Source of the DNA: Actinomadura sp. NAK00032
Lineage (GTDB): Bacteria > Actinomycetota > Actinomycetes > Streptosporangiales > Streptosporangiaceae
Reading direction: 5' to 3'
Assembly: GCF_013364275.1 (NCBI RefSeq)
Contig: NZ_CP054932.1
Location: forward strand, 8,990,001 to 9,054,000
Length of the DNA stretch: 64,000 nucleotides
A program made the position numbers and the translations under genes. Under the pieces are notes generated by a model. That model did not search any database and was not told where the DNA came from. It saw only the letters and a list, made by a program, of their open reading frames with translations. How positions within the stretch are numbered: position 1 is the first letter of the stretch; every line of letters begins with the position of its first letter. This document shows positions 57,084 through 64,000 of this stretch, piece after piece.

Positions 57084-58484
57084 ATGGACCGGGCAGAACA
57101 AGCGGCGTCCCTCTTACCCCACGTCGCACGATTAGCCGAAGAACACGGCCCCGCCCTGAAACGCGCCCACACCCTCCTCTTAGACGGCGCTCTGACAGGC
57201 CCCGCCGGACAGCGCCTCCAGAAGACCCTCGCGGACCAGCACGAGGACGTCCGCGCCGCCTTCTACGCCGCTTTCGACTCCGTCCGCCAGGTGGCCGCCG
57301 GAGCCGGCCCACCGCGCGTCCGCGAACCGTACATCCCGGGCCCTCCCCGAGGCGGCCGCTCTGCCTCCACCGCACGCAGCGGCTCACCCGACGCCCTCGA
57401 CCAACTCAGCACCGAACTGACCCGCACCGCGAACTCCTGGGAGGACGCCGCCCAGGCCCTCTCCGAAATCCTCGCCAACCTCGGCCTCAGCACCGCCCCC
57501 GCCCGCACGATCTCCCGCGCCGCCCAGACCGTCTCCGACCAGAAGCCCGCAATACGCCGAAGCCGCGAAGAACTCCTCAAGACAGACCAGCAGCAGGTCG
57601 TCGAGCCCGCCAAAACCGGCAACGTCCTGCACGACGGCTGGAACGCCTACGTCCACCACTACCTCCCCGGCCTCGGCCAGGGTGTCAAGGACATGGGTCT
57701 CAGCGCCCTGGCCGGCAACCCCACGACGGCCCCCGTCTACTTAGCGATCAAGCCCAAGGGCTGGCTGGAGCGCGGCCCCGTTGGCCAGATCCAGGGCCTG
57801 GCCCAGGGCGTCCAGCACCCGATCGCCTTCGCCAAGGCCGCCGTCAACTGGGAAGAATGGAAACGCGACCCCGTCCGCGCCTTCGGCGAGGCCGCTCCCA
57901 CCATCGTCATCACCGCGGTGACCGGCGGTACGGGCTCAGGCTCGGGCGTCGCCGCCCGCCTGGCCGCGGCCCTCCGCCGCACCGGCAAATCCGAAACCGC
58001 CACCTCCGCCCGAGCCCTCCAAGAAGCCGCCGCCGAAGCCCCCAAAACCAACAAGCTGACCGGAGACCACGAGGAACCAAAACTCGACCCCATCGAGAAG
58101 GGCACCAAAAGCGGAAAGCTCGATGAATCTAGAAAGAAGTTCAATCAGGGAGAGCGCCTGATTGCAGACCTGCTGGTTTCAGAGGGCCGCCGCGTGGAGG
58201 CAGTGCCAGAATCCAAGGTCGACGGCACGCGAACACCGGATGCTCTCGTGGACGACGTTCCCGTCGAGTTCAAAAGCCTTGATCCAGGTGCCGTACCCGG
58301 GAGCGTCAAGAACGCCTTGAACAAGGCGAAGGGACAGGCATCGAACGCAATCATCGACACACGCGGCACCGCACTGACAGAGGATGGAGCGAGAGAGGGC
58401 CTGGAGCGGTTCCTGCGCCACAACCCAGGGCGCATGGATACAATCCGGATCCTAGGTGACGGGTACGAGATAAGTTGGCCTTGA
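57084..58484 (+). CDS. Polymorphic toxin with CdiA-type nuclease C terminus
   Basis: 466 residues; AGGAGG lies 4 bases before the ATG. Residues 1-70 are a helical WXG-like region (ALKRAHTLLLDGALTGPAGQ, KTLADQHEDVRAAFYAAFDS). The middle carries a second helical region and a hydrophobic stretch (TIVITAVTGGTGSGSG). The tip from about 345 (ERLIADLLVSEGRRVEAVPE, TPDALVDDVPVEFKSLDPGA, NALNKAKGQASNAIIDTRGT) matches the CdiA C-terminal tRNA-nuclease fold with a PD-(D/E)xK-like D...E-F-K set. Base composition drops at about 58090, where the tip begins. The immunity gene follows immediately. Export through a type VII-like route is inferred. Confidence 0.82.
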   Translation: MDRAEQAASLLPHVARLAEEHGPALKRAHTLLLDGALTGPAGQRLQKTLADQHEDVRAAFYAAFDSVRQVAAGAGPPRVREPYIPGPPRGGRSASTARSGSPDALDQLSTELTRTANSWEDAAQALSEILANLGLSTAPARTISRAAQTVSDQKPAIRRSREELLKTDQQQVVEPAKTGNVLHDGWNAYVHHYLPGLGQGVKDMGLSALAGNPTTAPVYLAIKPKGWLERGPVGQIQGLAQGVQHPIAFAKAAVNWEEWKRDPVRAFGEAAPTIVITAVTGGTGSGSGVAARLAAALRRTGKSETATSARALQEAAAEAPKTNKLTGDHEEPKLDPIEKGTKSGKLDESRKKFNQGERLIADLLVSEGRRVEAVPESKVDGTRTPDALVDDVPVEFKSLDPGAVPGSVKNALNKAKGQASNAIIDTRGTALTEDGAREGLERFLRHNPGRMDTIRILGDGYEISWP

Positions 58485-58492
58485 GGAGCACT

Positions 58493-58864
58493 ATGAGCAG
58501 CTATCATGAGATATTTATTCGAACTAACAACTCAATAGAACGACTGGTGAGCGACATAGCGACGGCCGCCGACTGCCGAATGTGCAAGCTCGCCGCAAAG
58601 GACAATCCCATCGCCTATGCCGGACAAACTCGCGAAGTGGCGGTGGAGGTCGAACTGCACCACGATTTCGAAGACGACTACGGCATCAATTTCTCCCAGT
58701 ATCCGATAGTCATCACACTGCGCTCCTTCGAAAGCGACAAGGCGCACGAAGAGGCAGTGGCCAGGGATATCTTCGAGAACATGGCAGCGATCGGTGGCTA
58801 TGCCATGCTCCTCACGTTCGACCTCCAGAGGTTGATAGCGGAACACCCCTCCGGCAGTGCTTGA
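58493..58864 (+). CDS. Predicted immunity protein for the upstream toxin
   Basis: 123 residues starting MSSYHEIFIRTNNSIERLVS; GAGGAG precedes the ATG, 8 bases after the toxin stop. A small acidic alpha/beta protein (VAVEVELHHDFEDDYGINFS, SQYPIVITLRSFESDKAHEE, NMAAIGGYAMLLTFDLQRLI) with no membrane segment and clearly lower G+C than its surroundings, like the toxin tip. Position, size, acidity and matching composition are the usual signs of a cognate immunity protein. The family was not recognised by name. Confidence 0.75.
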   Translation: MSSYHEIFIRTNNSIERLVSDIATAADCRMCKLAAKDNPIAYAGQTREVAVEVELHHDFEDDYGINFSQYPIVITLRSFESDKAHEEAVARDIFENMAAIGGYAMLLTFDLQRLIAEHPSGSA

Positions 58865-58965
58865 CGGGCAGCCGTGCAGGACCATTGCCGGGCATGCCGA
58901 CGCAGTATCCGCCGGATGCAAGATGAGGGTGGAAGGTCTTGGTGGTCTTGGGTGTTGGCGTCGGT

Positions 58966-59331
58966 ATGAAGATCGGCGAGGCGGCGCGGGTCAGTGGTGC
59001 GAGTGCTCGATCGTTGCGGCACTACGAGGATGAGGGCCTGATCGTCCCTGGCCGCTTCGGGAACGGGTTCCGGGACTACTGCCAGTCCACGATCGACCGG
59101 GTGCTCGTCATCCGCTCCCTGCTGGAGTCCGGCCTGCCGGTGCGGTTGATCAGGGAAGTCCTGCCCGGTCTCACCGACGGAACCGATGCCGGGACCGGGG
59201 CGGTGTCCGCGGAGTTCCTGCATGAGGTGCGGAGCCATCGCGATCGGCTCGCTTCACGCATCGCCGTTCTCAGCGATCAGCAGGCGGCCCTGGACGCCTA
59301 CCTTCGGGAGGCCCGTCGCACCGGTCTCTGA
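58966..59331 (+). CDS. MerR family regulator
   Basis: 121 residues from the ATG at 58966. MKIGEAARVSGASARSLRHY followed by EDEGLIVPGRFGNGFRDYCQ is the MerR winged helix. The effector helix is REVLPGLTDGTDAGTG, then LHEVRSHRDRLASRIAVLSD. It has no cysteine set for metal binding, so it belongs to the drug/redox-sensing side of the family. The downstream oxidoreductase starts 47 bases later behind an inverted repeat placed between promoter elements (59339-59371), so it probably activates that gene. Confidence 0.88.
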   Translation: MKIGEAARVSGASARSLRHYEDEGLIVPGRFGNGFRDYCQSTIDRVLVIRSLLESGLPVRLIREVLPGLTDGTDAGTGAVSAEFLHEVRSHRDRLASRIAVLSDQQAALDAYLREARRTGL

Positions 59332-59338
59332 GAGCCGC

Positions 59339-59371
59339 TTGACCTTGACGCAAGTGTCAGGTTCCTACATT
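59339..59371 (+). promoter_or_regulatory. MerR-type promoter before the quinone oxidoreductase
   Basis: TTGACC (59339-59344) and TACATT (59366-59371) resemble -35 and -10 boxes with an over-long spacer, and CCTTGAC...GTGTCAGG forms an imperfect dyad inside it. An overlong spacer with a dyad is the mark of MerR-controlled promoters. Confidence 0.55.
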
Positions 59372-59378
59372 CTGGCGC

Positions 59379-60401
59379 ATGGAGATCAACGACTTGCGGC
59401 AGACCGCTGACCAGACGATGCGGGCACTGATCCAGCGCTCGCACCGGGGGCCGGACGACCTGGGCCTCGACACCGGTCACCGCCGTCCCACCCCGGGGCC
59501 CGGCGAGTACCTGGTCCGCGTCGGGGCAGCCGGGGTCAACTTCGCCGACGTCATGCAGACCTGCGGGACCTATGGCGGAGGGCCGCAGCCGCCCTACGTG
59601 GCGGGCTTCGAAGCCGCCGGCGAGATCGTGGGGGTCGGCGCGGACGTCGAGAGTCCGCTTCCGCTCGGCACCCATGTCGTCGGAGCCGGTCCGGGCGCCT
59701 TCGCGCAGTACATGACGATGCCGGCCGCCGGCGTCCTGCCCGTGCCGGACGGCTGGAGCGACGCCGAAGCGCTCGGGATGGTGCTGAACTGGGCCACTGC
59801 GCTGGCGGCGCTCAAGCCGCTGGGTGAGATCAGGGCCGGCGACGCGGTGCTCGTCCATGCCGCGGCCGGAGGCGTGGGACAGGCCGCGATCCGCCTCGCC
59901 CGCCACTACGGCGCCCGTGTCATCGCCACGGCCTCCCCGGCCAAGCACGCCGCCGTCAAGGCACTCGGTGCCAACGAGGTCCTGGACGGCCGCCACCCCG
60001 GACTGACCGCCGAGATCCTCCGGCTGACGGGCGGGGCCGGGGTCGACGCGGTCCTGGAATCGGTGGGCAAGGCCACGTTCGAGACCAGCCTGGCGGTCAC
60101 CAAGCCCTTCACCGGCCGCATCGTCGTCTTCGGCGCCGCCTCGGGCGACGCCGCCGTCACCACGCGCGACCTGGTCTTCACCCACCACGTCCAGATCAAG
60201 GGCCTGCACATCGGTGCGCTCGCGGATGAGGCTCCGTCCCTCTACCGATCGCTGCTCACCGAGATCGAGGCGCTCGTCAGCAACGGCGTCTACCCGCCGG
60301 GCACTCCCCAGGTTCACTCTTTGGCCGACGGGCCCGAGGTGCTACGGCAACTCGAAGCCGGCGCCACCCAGGGCAAGCACGCCCTCGATCCCTGGCGCTA
60401 G
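59379..60401 (+). CDS. NADPH:quinone oxidoreductase / zinc-free alcohol dehydrogenase family
   Basis: 340 residues. Medium-chain dehydrogenase fold: GEYLVRVGAAGVNFADVMQT, PPYVAGFEAAGEIVGVGADV, and the NADPH-binding VLVHAAAGGVGQAAIRLARH, then YGARVIATASPAKHAAVKAL. No zinc-ligand cysteines, so it is of the quinone reductase (QOR) type. VFGAASGDAAVTTRDLVFTH and the closing THGKHAL-like end are typical. It reduces quinones or alkenals with NADPH. It is the likely target of the MerR regulator upstream. Confidence 0.9.
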   Translation: MEINDLRQTADQTMRALIQRSHRGPDDLGLDTGHRRPTPGPGEYLVRVGAAGVNFADVMQTCGTYGGGPQPPYVAGFEAAGEIVGVGADVESPLPLGTHVVGAGPGAFAQYMTMPAAGVLPVPDGWSDAEALGMVLNWATALAALKPLGEIRAGDAVLVHAAAGGVGQAAIRLARHYGARVIATASPAKHAAVKALGANEVLDGRHPGLTAEILRLTGGAGVDAVLESVGKATFETSLAVTKPFTGRIVVFGAASGDAAVTTRDLVFTHHVQIKGLHIGALADEAPSLYRSLLTEIEALVSNGVYPPGTPQVHSLADGPEVLRQLEAGATQGKHALDPWR

Positions 60402-60436
60402 GAACCACCTGTGACATACCGCAACCCGTCCTGGAC

Positions 60437-60913
60437 TCATGCCGCGAGGCGGCGTAGTAGGCCGGGGAGCCATAGGGCGGCGGCGAAGGCTAGGAGGACG
60501 AGGGCGAACTTCGTTTCGGAGCGCGGCCCGGCGAAGTTGGGGCAGATGCGGGCGTCCTGGACGTAGGACTCGGGGTCTCGCCGGGCGTAGCAGACGGTCA
60601 CGCGGTCGCCTTCGGCCGGCAGGTCCTTCCATGCGCTGACCTCGGCGGATACGGCGCGGCCGTCGCGGGTGGTGAAGCGTACTCTCGCGTGTTGTTTGCC
60701 CTTGCGATGCTCGACGTCGCCTACTTGGCCGTTGACCACTACGCGGTCGTCGCTCAGGACGGACGCCTCGTGGTAGCCGAACCCCGCACGGATCAGCGCG
60801 AAGACGGCGAATATCAGAGACGCCCCGATGAGGCCGAGGCGGAGGCTCTGCCAGCCGCTCAGGGGCTCCGTGTTGTGCCGTTCGTTCTCGTCCACAGCAC
60901 AGATAGGACGCAT
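60437..60913 (-). CDS. DUF3592-like two-helix membrane protein
   Basis: 158 residues from MRPICAVDENERHNTEP (a GTG at 60895 is an alternative). Two membrane helices (LGLIGASLIFAVFALIRAGF near 28-48, KFALVLLAFAAALWLPGLL near 133-152) flank a beta-rich soluble domain with the DUF3592 pattern VVNGQVGDVEHRKGKQHARV, RFTTRDGRAVSAEVSA, GDRVTVCYARRDPESYV. Function unknown. It follows the alcohol dehydrogenase by 33 bases on the same strand. Confidence 0.78.
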   Translation of the reverse strand: MRPICAVDENERHNTEPLSGWQSLRLGLIGASLIFAVFALIRAGFGYHEASVLSDDRVVVNGQVGDVEHRKGKQHARVRFTTRDGRAVSAEVSAWKDLPAEGDRVTVCYARRDPESYVQDARICPNFAGPRSETKFALVLLAFAAALWLPGLLRRLAA

Positions 60914-60945
60914 CGCCTGAATCGCCGGTTTCGCCGGCGCAGAGG

Positions 60946-62067
60946 TCAGAAGGTGATGACCTGGCGGACTGCTTTGGCGGTGTGGAGGCGGTCGAAGCCG
61001 GTGTTGATGTCGTCCAGCGGGAGGCTGCCGGTGAGCAGGGCGTCCACCGGGAGGGTGCCGTTGCGGTACATCGCGATGAAGCGGGGGACGTCGCGGCGGG
61101 GGACGCAGGAGCCCAGGTAGCTGCCGCGCAGTGTCCGCTCCTCGGCGACGAGGCTGAGGGCGGGCAGGGTCAGCGGCGCACCGGGGGCGGGCAGGCCCAC
61201 GGTGACCGTCGTGCCGCCGGAGCGGGTGGCGGCGTACGCCTGTTCCAGGACGGGGACGACGCCCGTCGTGTCGATGACCTTCTCGGCGCCGCCGGAGGTC
61301 AGGTCGCGGAGCGCCTCCGTGGCGTCCGGGCCGCCCGGCACCGGGTGCGCGCCGAGCGAGGCCGCGAGGTCGAGTTTGTCCTGGACGAGGTCGACCGCGT
61401 AGACCACGGCGGCGCCGGCGGCCTTGGCGGCGAGGACGGCGGAGAGGCCGACGCCGCCGAGGCCGAAGACGGCGACGGTGTCGCCGGGGGTGACGGCCGC
61501 GCTGTAGAGGGCGGCGCCGGCGCCGGTCAGGACGGCGCAGCCGAAGAGCGCGGCGATGTCGAACGGCAGGTCCGGGTCGATCTTCACGGCGGAGCGCGCC
61601 GACACGACGGTGTACTCGGAGAACGCGGAGACGCCCAGGTGGTGGTTGGGGCGGGTGCCGTCCGCGGCGACGAAGCGCTTGCCGCCGCCGAGGAGGGTGC
61701 CCGCGCCGTTGGCCTGCGCGCCGGGCCCGCAGAGGGCGGGGCGCCCGCCGACGCAGCGTTCGCAGTGCCCGCACGCCGGGACGAACGCGAGGACGACGCG
61801 GTCGCCGGGCGCGAACTCCGTCCCGGTGCCCGTCTCGACCACCTCGCCGGCGGCCTCGTGGCCGAGGGCCATCGGGAGCGGCCGGAGGCGGGAGCCGTTG
61901 ATGACCGAGAGGTCGGAGTGGCAGAGGCCCGCGGCCCCGATCCGTACCAGGAGTTCGCCGGGGCCCGGCGGGTCGAGGCGCAGGTCGGTGATCTCCAGCG
62001 GGCGGGAGTCGGCGTAGGGGGCGGGGCGTCCGGACTCGACGAGGACGGCCGCGCGGGTCTCGGTCAT
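60946..62067 (-). CDS. Zinc-dependent alcohol dehydrogenase (second)
   Basis: 373 residues from MTETRAAVLVESGRPAPYAD. Catalytic zinc ligands in GLCHSDL and LGHEAAG, structural zinc cysteines CGHCERCVGGRPALC, Rossmann motif VFGLGGVGLSAVLAAKAAGA. Length and motifs put it near mycobacterial-type class III-like dehydrogenases. The start overlaps the thioesterase stop by four bases, so the two are translated together; the pair may turn a CoA thioester into an acid and handle the alcohol. Substrate unknown. Confidence 0.92.
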   Translation of the reverse strand: MTETRAAVLVESGRPAPYADSRPLEITDLRLDPPGPGELLVRIGAAGLCHSDLSVINGSRLRPLPMALGHEAAGEVVETGTGTEFAPGDRVVLAFVPACGHCERCVGGRPALCGPGAQANGAGTLLGGGKRFVAADGTRPNHHLGVSAFSEYTVVSARSAVKIDPDLPFDIAALFGCAVLTGAGAALYSAAVTPGDTVAVFGLGGVGLSAVLAAKAAGAAVVYAVDLVQDKLDLAASLGAHPVPGGPDATEALRDLTSGGAEKVIDTTGVVPVLEQAYAATRSGGTTVTVGLPAPGAPLTLPALSLVAEERTLRGSYLGSCVPRRDVPRFIAMYRNGTLPVDALLTGSLPLDDINTGFDRLHTAKAVRQVITF

Positions 62068-62477
62068 GGGATCAGCTTCTCCATCTCGGTGCGGACGGGG
62101 CCGGTGATCTCGACCGGGCGGCGGGTGTCCCGGTCGACGAAGACGTGCACGAAGTGTCCCTCGGCGATGAGGGCGCCGTCGGACGTGCGGAACATGCCGA
62201 CCTCCCAGCGGACGCTGGAGCGGCCCAGCTTGCCGATGCGGAGCCCGACCTTGATCGCGTCCGGGAACGACACCTCGGCCTTGTACTCGCAGTGCGACTC
62301 GACGCAGAGGCCGATGGCGGCGGACGTCACCGGGTCGAAACCGGCCGTCCGGATCATCCACTCGTTGATGACGGTGTCCATGAGCGAGTAGTGGACGACG
62401 TTGTTGACGTGCCCGTAGACGTCGTTGTCCTTCCACCGCGTGGGGACGTTCTCCCAGTGCTGGTACTCGCCGGTCAT
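62064..62477 (-). CDS. 4-hydroxybenzoyl-CoA thioesterase-type hotdog protein (FadM/YbgC-like)
   Basis: 137 residues from MTGEYQHWENVPTRWKDND. The hotdog signature RWKDNDVYGHVNNVVHYSLM holds the catalytic Asp (in DVYGHVNN), and the closing strands (GRSSVRWEVGMFRTSDGALI, AEGHFVHVFVDRDTRRPVEI) are complete. It hydrolyses acyl-CoA thioesters. The stop overlaps the alcohol dehydrogenase start by four bases. Upstream is the divergent sigma-factor gene. Confidence 0.9.
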   Translation of the reverse strand: MTGEYQHWENVPTRWKDNDVYGHVNNVVHYSLMDTVINEWMIRTAGFDPVTSAAIGLCVESHCEYKAEVSFPDAIKVGLRIGKLGRSSVRWEVGMFRTSDGALIAEGHFVHVFVDRDTRRPVEITGPVRTEMEKLIP

Positions 62478-62655
62478 GAAGGGCAGCCTATGGTCGCCCC
62501 AAAGGCGGCATGGCATCGGGCCAGGGGAACGGTGACCGCGCCTAGCGGCGGGTGTGCGGGGCGGTGCGTCCGCCCAATGAGGAGGCGGGAAGGGCCGTCA
62601 GGGAGATTGTGGACGGAGTGAAGCAACCTTTTGCGGGTTCGTTGGTTCTCAAGGC

Positions 62656-63258
62656 ATGAGGTTGCATCGCGGACTGTCCGCCGCCGGCGGCGGCACGCCC
62701 GGGCACATGTCGGAGAGACCCGGCGAAGGCGGTGATGACGTCGCCGACCATGGGGCGGGCGACGGGCTGGCGGCGCTGTTCCACGCCCATCACCTGTCGC
62801 TTGTACGGCTCGCTGTGCTGCTCGTGGGCGATCAGGGCACGGCCGAGGACATCGTCCAGGACGTGTACGCCCGCATGCAGCGGCGCCATGAGCGGCGCGG
62901 CAGAGGAAGCGGGCTGCCCAAAGCGCAGGCGGAACTGCTCGCGTACGCCCGCACGGCCGTGCTGAACAGCGGCCGGACGCTGCTGCGCCGCAGGGCCCTG
63001 ACGCACCGGCTGTTCCAGACCCCGCAGCCGGTGTGGTCGGCGGAGAGCGACGCGCTGATCGCCGACGACCGGCGGCGCGTGCTGCGGGCCCTCGGCCGGC
63101 TGCCCGCCCGGCAGCGGGAGGCGATCGTCCTGCGCTACTACCTCGACCTGTCCGAGGCGGAGATCGCCGCGGCCATGGGCGTGCGGCCCGGCACCGTCAA
63201 GTCGACCATCTCCCGGGGCCTGGACGCGCTCCGCGACCGGTACGAGGAGGAAAGATGA
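62656..63258 (+). CDS. ECF RNA polymerase sigma factor, SigE-type
   Basis: 200 residues from the first ATG (62656); an ATG at 62707 (MSERPGEG) is an alternative. Region 2: LFHAHHLSLVRLAVLLVGDQ, then GTAEDIVQDVYARM. Region 4: LPARQREAIVLRYYLDLSEA, then EIAAAMGVRPGTVKSTISRG. It directs transcription of stress genes. The TGA overlaps the ATG of the next gene (63255), a membrane protein in the usual anti-sigma position, so the two form a sigma/anti-sigma pair. Confidence 0.9.
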   Translation: MRLHRGLSAAGGGTPGHMSERPGEGGDDVADHGAGDGLAALFHAHHLSLVRLAVLLVGDQGTAEDIVQDVYARMQRRHERRGRGSGLPKAQAELLAYARTAVLNSGRTLLRRRALTHRLFQTPQPVWSAESDALIADDRRRVLRALGRLPARQREAIVLRYYLDLSEAEIAAAMGVRPGTVKSTISRGLDALRDRYEEER

Positions 63259-64000
63259 CCAGGTTCTCCGACGAGCTGCTGCGGACGGCCCTGGACGAGG
63301 GCGCCGCCACCGTCCGCCCCGAGGAGCTCCGGCCGCTCCCCGCCCCCGCGCGGCGCCGCACGAGGCCGATCGTCGGGCTCGCCGCCGCGGTCGTCGCGGT
63401 GGTCGCGGTGGTCGCGGTCGTCGCCGTCGCACCGTGGTCGCGGGACGGGCGGGACGCTCCGTCTCCCCGGTTCGCGCTCGCGGCCTACGCGGGCGCCGAT
63501 TTCGTCCTCAACGGGCCGTGGGCGCCGGGGGAGCCGGTGACGGTGCGCAAGGCCGACACCGGCCAGGCCGTCGCGACGGTCCCGGTGCCGCCGGGGTCGT
63601 CCGGCTTCGTCGACGACGCCGACTCCGGGGACAACCGGACGTTCGTCCTCACGACCGCCGCCCCGCAGGCGTGCGCGGTCCACTTCTACCGGCTCACCCT
63701 GGGGCCCGACGGCCGGCCGAAGGGGCCGCCGGCCGAGCTGCGCGGCGCCGCGCTGCGGCAGCGCGGCGGCGGGGAGCGCGAGCCGCTGGCCGTCTCCCCC
63801 GGGGTGCGCCGGATCGCGTACGCGGGCACGGAGTGCGGCACGTCCGCCCAGGGCACCATCACGGTCGTCGAGCCCTCGACCGGTGACCACCGTGTCACCC
63901 GGCTGCCGGCCGGTGCGCTCGCCGGTTTGCTGCGCTGGGCACCGGACGGCCGGGAGCTGGTCTTCAGAATGGTGGGCGACTACCGGGACCCGAGCCTGCA
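63255..64000 (+). CDS. Membrane-anchored protein, likely anti-sigma (3' part outside window)
   Basis: 248 residues are visible. Residues 1-35 are a charged cytosolic part (MTRFSDELLRTALDEGAATV), then one membrane helix (IVGLAAAVVAVVAVVAVVAV near 39-58). An outer domain follows with beta-propeller-like strands (FALAAYAGADFVLNGPWAPG, TGDHRVTRLPAGALAGLLRW, ending APDGRELVFRM). A zinc-binding HxxxCxxC anti-sigma motif is not seen in the cytosolic part. Coupling to the sigma gene by four bases supports an anti-sigma role. It continues past 64000. Confidence 0.75.
   Translation, partial: MTRFSDELLRTALDEGAATVRPEELRPLPAPARRRTRPIVGLAAAVVAVVAVVAVVAVAPWSRDGRDAPSPRFALAAYAGADFVLNGPWAPGEPVTVRKADTGQAVATVPVPPGSSGFVDDADSGDNRTFVLTTAAPQACAVHFYRLTLGPDGRPKGPPAELRGAALRQRGGGEREPLAVSPGVRRIAYAGTECGTSAQGTITVVEPSTGDHRVTRLPAGALAGLLRWAPDGRELVFRMVGDYRDPSL

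Overview
The window is very G+C-rich DNA with strong G/C preference at third codon positions. It carries families typical of filamentous actinomycetes: DUF397 proteins with XRE/DUF5753-type regulators, S-adenosylmethionine-dependent methyltransferases of the DUF574 type, GAF-ANTAR and STAS proteins, DUF1990 proteins, many TetR regulators, eukaryotic-like Ser/Thr kinases and cytochromes P450. A member of the Streptosporangiales/Thermomonosporaceae (Actinomadura-like) is my best guess; nothing seen fixes the genus. No rRNA, tRNA, CRISPR array or intact insertion sequence was recognised.

Layout. 1-11 kb: a partial LuxR/NB-ARC regulator, small enzymes, a frameshifted monooxygenase remnant, a Ser/Thr kinase, and an ABC exporter whose ATPase and permease genes are both cut at one junction. 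A GDSL esterase is translationally coupled upstream of the exporter, and a NarL-type two-component system diverges from it. 11-24 kb: a developmental-regulator-like island (HATPase, DUF397, XRE, DUF397, DUF574 methyltransferase), an MBL hydrolase, an MFS transporter with a very long coiled-coil tail, a second DUF574 methyltransferase, STAS/GAF-ANTAR signalling proteins separated by a G-quadruplex-like tract, and two DUF1990 proteins. 24-31 kb: an HTH-DUF4180-hydrolase operon, a second NarL-type system, a secreted protein-arginine deiminase, and a TetR-controlled redox pair with two matching operators.

31.2-35.2 kb is a gene graveyard: fragments resembling IstB, an AraC/cupin regulator, glutamate racemase, a serine resolvase and an anti-sigma-type ATPase, several of them frameshifted. 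35-51 kb: a WD40 Ser/Thr kinase, two P450s with regulators and redox partners, an MFS pump preceded by a possible leader peptide, and catabolic enzymes (nitronate monooxygenase, hydroxyacid dehydrogenase, alcohol dehydrogenase, acyl-CoA dehydrogenase).

52.3-56.3 kb holds the most interesting set: an M15 D,D-peptidase, an alanine/serine-type racemase and a D-Ala ligase whose key motif is van-like, all coupled by 4-base overlaps, followed by a VanS-like sensor kinase with no response regulator beside it. This resembles a VanC/VanG-style (D-Ala-D-Ser) cell-wall remodelling cassette in an actinomycete. 57.1-58.9 kb carries a polymorphic toxin with a CdiA-like nuclease tip and its immunity gene; both are lower in G+C than their surroundings. 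The window ends with MerR-linked and zinc oxidoreductases, a thioesterase, and an ECF sigma factor coupled to a membrane-anchored, probably anti-sigma, protein cut by the window edge.
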